From assembly GCF_003026475.1 (NCBI RefSeq), contig NZ_PYMC01000008.1, forward strand, positions 1-64,000: a stretch of 64,000 bases of DNA, read 5' to 3'. How positions within the stretch are numbered: position 1 is the first letter of the stretch; each line of letters opens with the position of its first letter. Shown here piece by piece: positions 58,657 to 64,000 of this stretch. The notes beneath the pieces are model-generated. The model was not told the DNA's origin. It worked only from the letters and a program-made list of their open reading frames with translations, and ran no database searches. Source of the DNA: Photobacterium lipolyticum (GTDB taxonomy: Bacteria > Pseudomonadota > Gammaproteobacteria > Enterobacterales > Vibrionaceae). The translations under genes were made by a program, and so were the position numbers.

Positions 58657-58685
58657 TTGAGTCGGTTGCATAATGTACTTATGAT
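58657..58685 (+). promoter_or_regulatory. Candidate mla operon promoter
   Basis: TTGAGT (58657-58662) and TATGAT (58680-58685), 17-bp spacer, 4 of 6 and 5 of 6 to consensus. It leaves a leader of nearly 190 nt before mlaF, with no structure of note. Confidence 0.45.
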
Positions 58686-58879
58686 CGGCAGCTCTGATTA
58701 ATGATGAATCCCTTTGTTGTTGAAAGATTGACTGTTGTTGAAAACATTTTTGTTAACAACAATGACGGCGAGCTAAGCCGCGGCAGAGGTCAATGAGATG
58801 AATGTGTTTGTATCCCTGTTAATGCATGGATATTGACCGGGAATAGGTTGAGGTGGCCAAAGTGGCCGACAGGATGGAT

Positions 58880-59704
58880 ATGGAGCCGACTGAAACGCTA
58901 GTTTCAATAAAAAACCTGACGTTCTCGCGAGGAGAACGGAAGATCTTTGATGATGTCAGCCTGGATGTGCCTAGAGGTCAGATTACCGCCATTATGGGGC
59001 CATCAGGGATCGGGAAAACCACCTTGCTACGCCTGATTGGTGGTCAGTTAGCCCCGGATAGCGGGGAGGTCTGGTTTGAGCAATGGAATATTCCCCGCTT
59101 AAATAGCCGGGAGCTCTATGTGGCACGGAAACAAATGAGCATGCTATTTCAGTCTGGCGCACTGTTTACCGATATGACTGTGTTCGATAATGTGGCCTAT
59201 CCGCTTCGCGAGCACACAGACTTACCAGATGACTTGCTGCGTACTTTAGTGCTACTGAAGTTAGAGGCGGTCGGGCTGCGTGGTGCTGCGGAGCTGATGC
59301 CTAATGAGCTCTCTGGCGGCATGGCACGACGTGCTGCGCTGGCGCGGGCGATAGCGCTTGATCCAGATTTAATCATGTTCGACGAACCTTTTGTCGGTCA
59401 GGACCCGATCACCATGGGGATCCTGGTTAAACTTATCGACAGCCTGAATAAGGCGTTAGGGATCACAGCTGTGATCGTTTCCCACGATGTGCCTGAAGTG
59501 CTGAGCATTGCCGATCGGGTGTATTTATTGTCGGGCAGTAAAATCATTGGCAGTGGTACACCTGATGAACTTCAGGCCAATCCTGATCCTCGCGTCCGCC
59601 AGTTTCTTGATGGCGATGCAGACGGCCCGGTGCCATTTGACTTCCCTGCCCAACCATTGGAACAAGATTTGTTTACTGGCGCTGGCAGTAAAAGTATTAG
59701 CTGA
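58880..59704 (+). CDS. mlaF: Phospholipid transport ATPase MlaF
   Basis: ATPase of the MlaFEDB complex, which keeps outer-membrane lipid asymmetry. 274 residues with Walker A GPSGIGKT at 40-47, signature LSGGMARR, Walker B IMFDEPF, and the MlaF-type C-terminal tail. ATG 58880 is preferred because it matches the E. coli start (MEPTETLVSIKNL); in-frame GTG 58853 and ATG 58874 add residues. First gene of the mla operon, divergent from yrbG. Confidence 0.95.
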   Translation: MEPTETLVSIKNLTFSRGERKIFDDVSLDVPRGQITAIMGPSGIGKTTLLRLIGGQLAPDSGEVWFEQWNIPRLNSRELYVARKQMSMLFQSGALFTDMTVFDNVAYPLREHTDLPDDLLRTLVLLKLEAVGLRGAAELMPNELSGGMARRAALARAIALDPDLIMFDEPFVGQDPITMGILVKLIDSLNKALGITAVIVSHDVPEVLSIADRVYLLSGSKIIGSGTPDELQANPDPRVRQFLDGDADGPVPFDFPAQPLEQDLFTGAGSKSIS

Positions 59705-59725
59705 AAATAAAAGGCAAGTCTAATC

Positions 59726-60508
59726 ATGATTATTGATTTTATTGCGCGACTGGGCCGGAGAGGGATCGACAAATGTCAGCTCTTCGGACGCGCAACGTTA
59801 CAGCTTTATGGCGCATTGGTAAGTAAGCCTCAGCCGAGAAAAATGTTTCCGCTATTGGTGAAGCAATTGTATTCGGTCGGGGTGTTATCGGTCGCCATCA
59901 TTATGGTTTCCGGATTGTTTATCGGTATGGTACTCAGCCTGCAGGGCTACATTGTCTTAATCGATTTTGGGGCTGAAACCAGCCTCGGGCAGATGGTTGC
60001 CTTGTCGCTGCTACGTGAATTGGGCCCTGTCGTGACGGCCTTGTTGTTTGCCGGACGAGCCGGCTCAGCGCTTACTGCTGAAATTGGCTTAATGAAAGCA
60101 ACAGAACAGCTTTCCAGTCTGGAAATGATGGCCGTCGACCCGTTGCGCCGGGTGATCGCCCCGCGTTTCTGGGCGGGAGTGATTTCGATGCCACTGCTGT
60201 CATTGATTTTTTGCGCCGTAGGTATCTGGGGCGGCCAACTGGTCGGTGTCGACTGGAAGGGTATTGACTATGGTAGTTTCTGGTCAGTAATGCAGTCTTC
60301 CGTCGAGCTGGGGCAGGATATTGGTAACAGTATTATTAAAGCGGTGGTCTTTGCCATAACCATAACCTGGATCGCGGTGTTTAATGGCTATGACACCGTG
60401 CCGACGTCTGAGGGGATCAGTCGGGCAACCACACGAACGGTGGTTAACTCATCTCTCGCGGTATTGGGATTAGACTTTGTACTGACGGCCTTAATGTTTG
60501 GGAACTAA
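59726..60508 (+). CDS. mlaE: Phospholipid transport permease MlaE
   Basis: Membrane permease of MlaFEDB, 260 residues, five or six membrane segments, with the conserved [16 protein letters not shown] region (coupling helix part) near 90-112. 21 nt after mlaF and 39 nt before mlaD. Confidence 0.95.
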   Translation: MIIDFIARLGRRGIDKCQLFGRATLQLYGALVSKPQPRKMFPLLVKQLYSVGVLSVAIIMVSGLFIGMVLSLQGYIVLIDFGAETSLGQMVALSLLRELGPVVTALLFAGRAGSALTAEIGLMKATEQLSSLEMMAVDPLRRVIAPRFWAGVISMPLLSLIFCAVGIWGGQLVGVDWKGIDYGSFWSVMQSSVELGQDIGNSIIKAVVFAITITWIAVFNGYDTVPTSEGISRATTRTVVNSSLAVLGLDFVLTALMFGN

Positions 60509-60547
60509 AGGCTGTTTGGTCATTCATCGATTTTTGGGAATTAACGG

Positions 60548-61027
60548 ATGCAACAGAATAAAAAATTAGAGTTATGGGTCGGATCGTTTGTTCTGGCTGG
60601 CATTGCAGCCTTGCTGGTGCTTGTTTTTAAAGTCGCTGATGTGCAGAACATCGGGGGCAATGATACCTATACGTTAAAAGCACAGTTTGACAATATCGGG
60701 GGACTGAAAGTGCGCTCCCCGATCAAGGTAGGCGGGGTCTCTGTCGGCAGCGTGACCGCTATCACGCTGGATGCTGAAACCTTTACGCCGGTTGTGACAT
60801 TAGCGATCGAGAAAAAATACGGGAATTTTCCTGAAACCAGTTCTGCTGCCATCCTCACATCAGGGCTGCTGGGTGAGCAATACTTAGGCATAAGCCCGGG
60901 CTTTGTGGATGAGGGTATTGCCATGCTGGAAGATGGCGATCTGATTGAAGACACCAAGTCGGCATTAGTGCTGGAAGATATGATTGGCCAAGTGCTTTAC
61001 AGCATGAACGGCGATAGTGATAAATAG
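60548..61027 (+). CDS. mlaD: MCE-domain lipid-binding protein MlaD
   Basis: Periplasmic hexamer forming the lipid tunnel of MlaFEDB. 159 residues: one N-terminal membrane segment (about 8-26), an MCE domain at about 38-116 (PIKVGGVSVGSV), a pore helix then a short tail. It lies 5 nt before mlaC. Confidence 0.95.
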   Translation: MQQNKKLELWVGSFVLAGIAALLVLVFKVADVQNIGGNDTYTLKAQFDNIGGLKVRSPIKVGGVSVGSVTAITLDAETFTPVVTLAIEKKYGNFPETSSAAILTSGLLGEQYLGISPGFVDEGIAMLEDGDLIEDTKSALVLEDMIGQVLYSMNGDSDK

Positions 61028-61032
61028 GTGAG

Positions 61033-61695
61033 ATGATGAAATTAGCACGATACATATTATGGTGGATGGTAAGCCTGCCACTGTTTATTCATGCAACATT
61101 TGCTCTCGCTTCCCCCGTGGATACCTCGGAACCTTATCGGATGATCGAGAAAGTTTCACAGATAACGTTCGACCGTCTGAAGTCTGAGCAAACGGTGATT
61201 CAAGGAAACCCGGACTATTTACGCACGGTGGTAAAAGATGAATTACTGCCGTACATCAATATCCGTTATGCCGCCTATAAAGTACTGGGTCCGCAATTAA
61301 AGAAAACTACGTCAAAGCAGCGCAACGAGTTTGTAGATGCGTTTAGTCATTATCTGGTGGCTTCTTATGCTCAGGTGCTGACCCAATATACGGATCAGGA
61401 TATTAAGGTTGAACCGCCAAAAGCCATTCCTGCCGATCGTACCATTGTCTCGGTTCGGGTTGAAATTGTGGACAAGCAGCGCCCGCCGATCCGTTTGGAT
61501 TTCAAGTTACGTAAAAACAAGAAAACCAATGAATGGCAGTGCTTCGATATGATAGCTGAAGGCGTCAGTATGATTTCCACCAAACAGAGCGAATGGAGTG
61601 GACAACTTCGTACTGAAGGCGTGGATGTGGTTACCCAAAGTCTGAAAGATCTTGCAGCCAAGCCGATCCGTCGGGAGGATAAGACGGATGAGTGA
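61033..61695 (+). CDS. mlaC: Periplasmic phospholipid carrier MlaC
   Basis: Shuttles phospholipid between MlaA at the outer membrane and MlaD. About 219 residues with a signal peptide cut likely after ALA (near 26). ATG ATG at 61033/61036, either possible; the next gene mlaB overlaps by 8 nt. Confidence 0.94.
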   Translation: MMKLARYILWWMVSLPLFIHATFALASPVDTSEPYRMIEKVSQITFDRLKSEQTVIQGNPDYLRTVVKDELLPYINIRYAAYKVLGPQLKKTTSKQRNEFVDAFSHYLVASYAQVLTQYTDQDIKVEPPKAIPADRTIVSVRVEIVDKQRPPIRLDFKLRKNKKTNEWQCFDMIAEGVSMISTKQSEWSGQLRTEGVDVVTQSLKDLAAKPIRREDKTDE

Positions 61696-61999
61696 GCCAA
61701 AGATTGCATGGCAGGTGCTGGGAAATGGCCATTATCGCTTGTCAGGCGAGTTAGAACGTGACACAGTTCCGGACTTTTGGCGGCAAAGACGTGAATGGAT
61801 GCCACAAGATTCTAAGGTAACGCTCGATCTTTCAGCCTTAGCTCGGGTAGACTCTGCAGGCATGGTTATGTTGCTTCATTTATCTCAAGAATTGAGCAGC
61901 ACGGGGTGTGACTTCACCCTGTTAAACGTGCCGGAGCAGCTTAAAACTTTGCTACGCCTTAGCCATGTAGAATCAATGTTAGCTGCCTGTATAAAATGA
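61688..61999 (+). CDS. mlaB: STAS-domain protein MlaB
   Basis: Cytoplasmic STAS partner that activates MlaF. 103 residues, STAS fold, with the conserved Ser at 56 (VDSAGM) in the place of the key residue in E. coli MlaB (Thr52). ATG 61688 lies inside mlaC and has GGAGG about 10 nt upstream; the longer reading frame from 61652 would overlap mlaC by 44 nt without need. Confidence 0.92.
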   Translation: MSEPKIAWQVLGNGHYRLSGELERDTVPDFWRQRREWMPQDSKVTLDLSALARVDSAGMVMLLHLSQELSSTGCDFTLLNVPEQLKTLLRLSHVESMLAACIK

Positions 62000-62018
62000 G
62001 CAGCAAAGAGGATAGCTT

Positions 62019-63549
<1,531 letters not shown>

Positions 63550-63576
63550 GCGAACGGCGGATTTGTTGATAACAAG

Positions 63577-63604
63577 AAAAAGCCTCGTTACGACGAGGCT
63601 TTTT
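63577..63604. terminator. Terminator between convergent murA and degS
   Basis: AAAAAGCCTCG / CGAGGCTTTTT with a 6-nt loop. Confidence 0.93.
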
Positions 63605-63659
63605 GCTATTCTTCTTATTCCATCGCGACGAGGCCATAAAGCCAGACGTAAACGCTACA

Positions 63660-64000
63660 TTAATAGCCGTTAGGCTCATCAGACACCAAAACAGACAGTA
63701 TTTTGGGTTCACCATTGCGCAGAATCTTCATTTCAACAGTACTGCCCGGGCGGATCTCCGTCACAATATCCAGTACATTACGCTTGTCGGTGACAGGCCT
63801 GCCATCAATTTCCACCAGTATATCTTGGATTTTGAAGCCGGATTTAGCGGCTGGCCCTTCCGGATCCATCCCCATTACAATAATTCCGCTGATTTGGTCG
63901 GCATCATACAAGCGCGCCATCACGGGATTAATGTCTCGCCCGTCAATACCAATATAGCCGCGAATGACGCGACCATCAGCGATAAGCTTTTGCATGATTT
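63660..64000 (-). CDS. degS: Periplasmic protease DegS, C-terminal part (cut by window edge)
   Basis: Site-1 protease that senses misfolded porins and starts RseA cleavage in the sigma-E response. The window holds the last 113 or so residues: the end of the protease domain (IMQKLIADGRVIRGYIGI) and the single PDZ domain to the C-terminus. Only one PDZ fits DegS, not DegP or DegQ. The 5' part lies to the right of the window. Confidence 0.9.
   Translation of the reverse strand, partial: IMQKLIADGRVIRGYIGIDGRDINPVMARLYDADQISGIIVMGMDPEGPAAKSGFKIQDILVEIDGRPVTDKRNVLDIVTEIRPGSTVEMKILRNGEPKILSVLVSDEPNGY

Overview
The window looks like core chromosome of a gammaproteobacterium of the family Vibrionaceae, most like Photobacterium or a close relative; the genus cannot be fixed from the sequence alone. 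The reasons are a complete MSHA (mannose-sensitive haemagglutinin) type IV pilus locus in the Vibrio order, an rrn tail ending 5S-tRNA-Thr-5S, a metH-lysC-aminotransferase-PglL-uvrA-ssb-csrD/mshH order like that around the V. cholerae MSHA locus (recalled, not searched), and enterobacterial-type rpoN/lpt/mla gene orders. I see no prophage, insertion sequence, CRISPR array or integron.

Layout. 1-410: end of an rrn operon. 540-9,900: amino-acid metabolism: metA and metH with MetJ boxes, a cation/proton antiporter, lysC behind a lysine riboswitch, and a class V aminotransferase. 9,940-15,540: a PglL-type protein O-glycosylation ligase, then uvrA and ssb, divergent around a LexA box. 15,610-16,490: a LysR regulator. 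16,710-35,490: csrD/mshH and the MSHA locus, first the assembly genes mshI-J-K-L-M-N-E-G-F, then the pilin and tip genes mshB-A-C-D-O-P-Q. 35,600-46,380: mreB-mreC-mreD-maf-rng-yhdP-nit-tldD, the cell-shape and RNase G cluster. 46,670-48,660: yjgA/darP and pmbA/tldE, divergent. 48,780-58,250, minus strand: yrbG-kdsD-kdsC-lptC-lptA-lptB-rpoN-hpf-ptsN-rapZ-NPr, then mgtE behind a structured leader. 58,850-63,550, plus strand: mlaF-E-D-C-B, ibaG, murA. 63,660-64,000: the 3' part of degS.

How the genes fit together. The MSHA block encodes a whole pilus machine: secretin, alignment proteins, extension ATPase with a c-di-GMP-binding N-terminus, platform protein, major and minor pilins, and a large adhesin-like MshQ. 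CsrD/MshH upstream links the locus to Csr control, and PglL about 20 kb upstream of mshA may glycosylate a pilin. The lpt, kds and mla genes build and maintain the outer membrane, murA starts peptidoglycan synthesis, and mreBCD guides rod shape. rpoN-hpf-ptsN-rapZ-NPr couples nitrogen PTS signalling to sigma-54 and cell-envelope sugar control.

Most genes are ordinary. The less explained signals lie between genes: a two-part dyad in front of mshI, two mutually exclusive hairpins between mshA and mshC, a 98-bp palindromic element between tldD and yjgA, a 130-bp inverted-repeat structure in the mgtE leader, a broken small reading frame between yrbG and mlaF, and two 5S rRNA copies that differ by compensatory changes.
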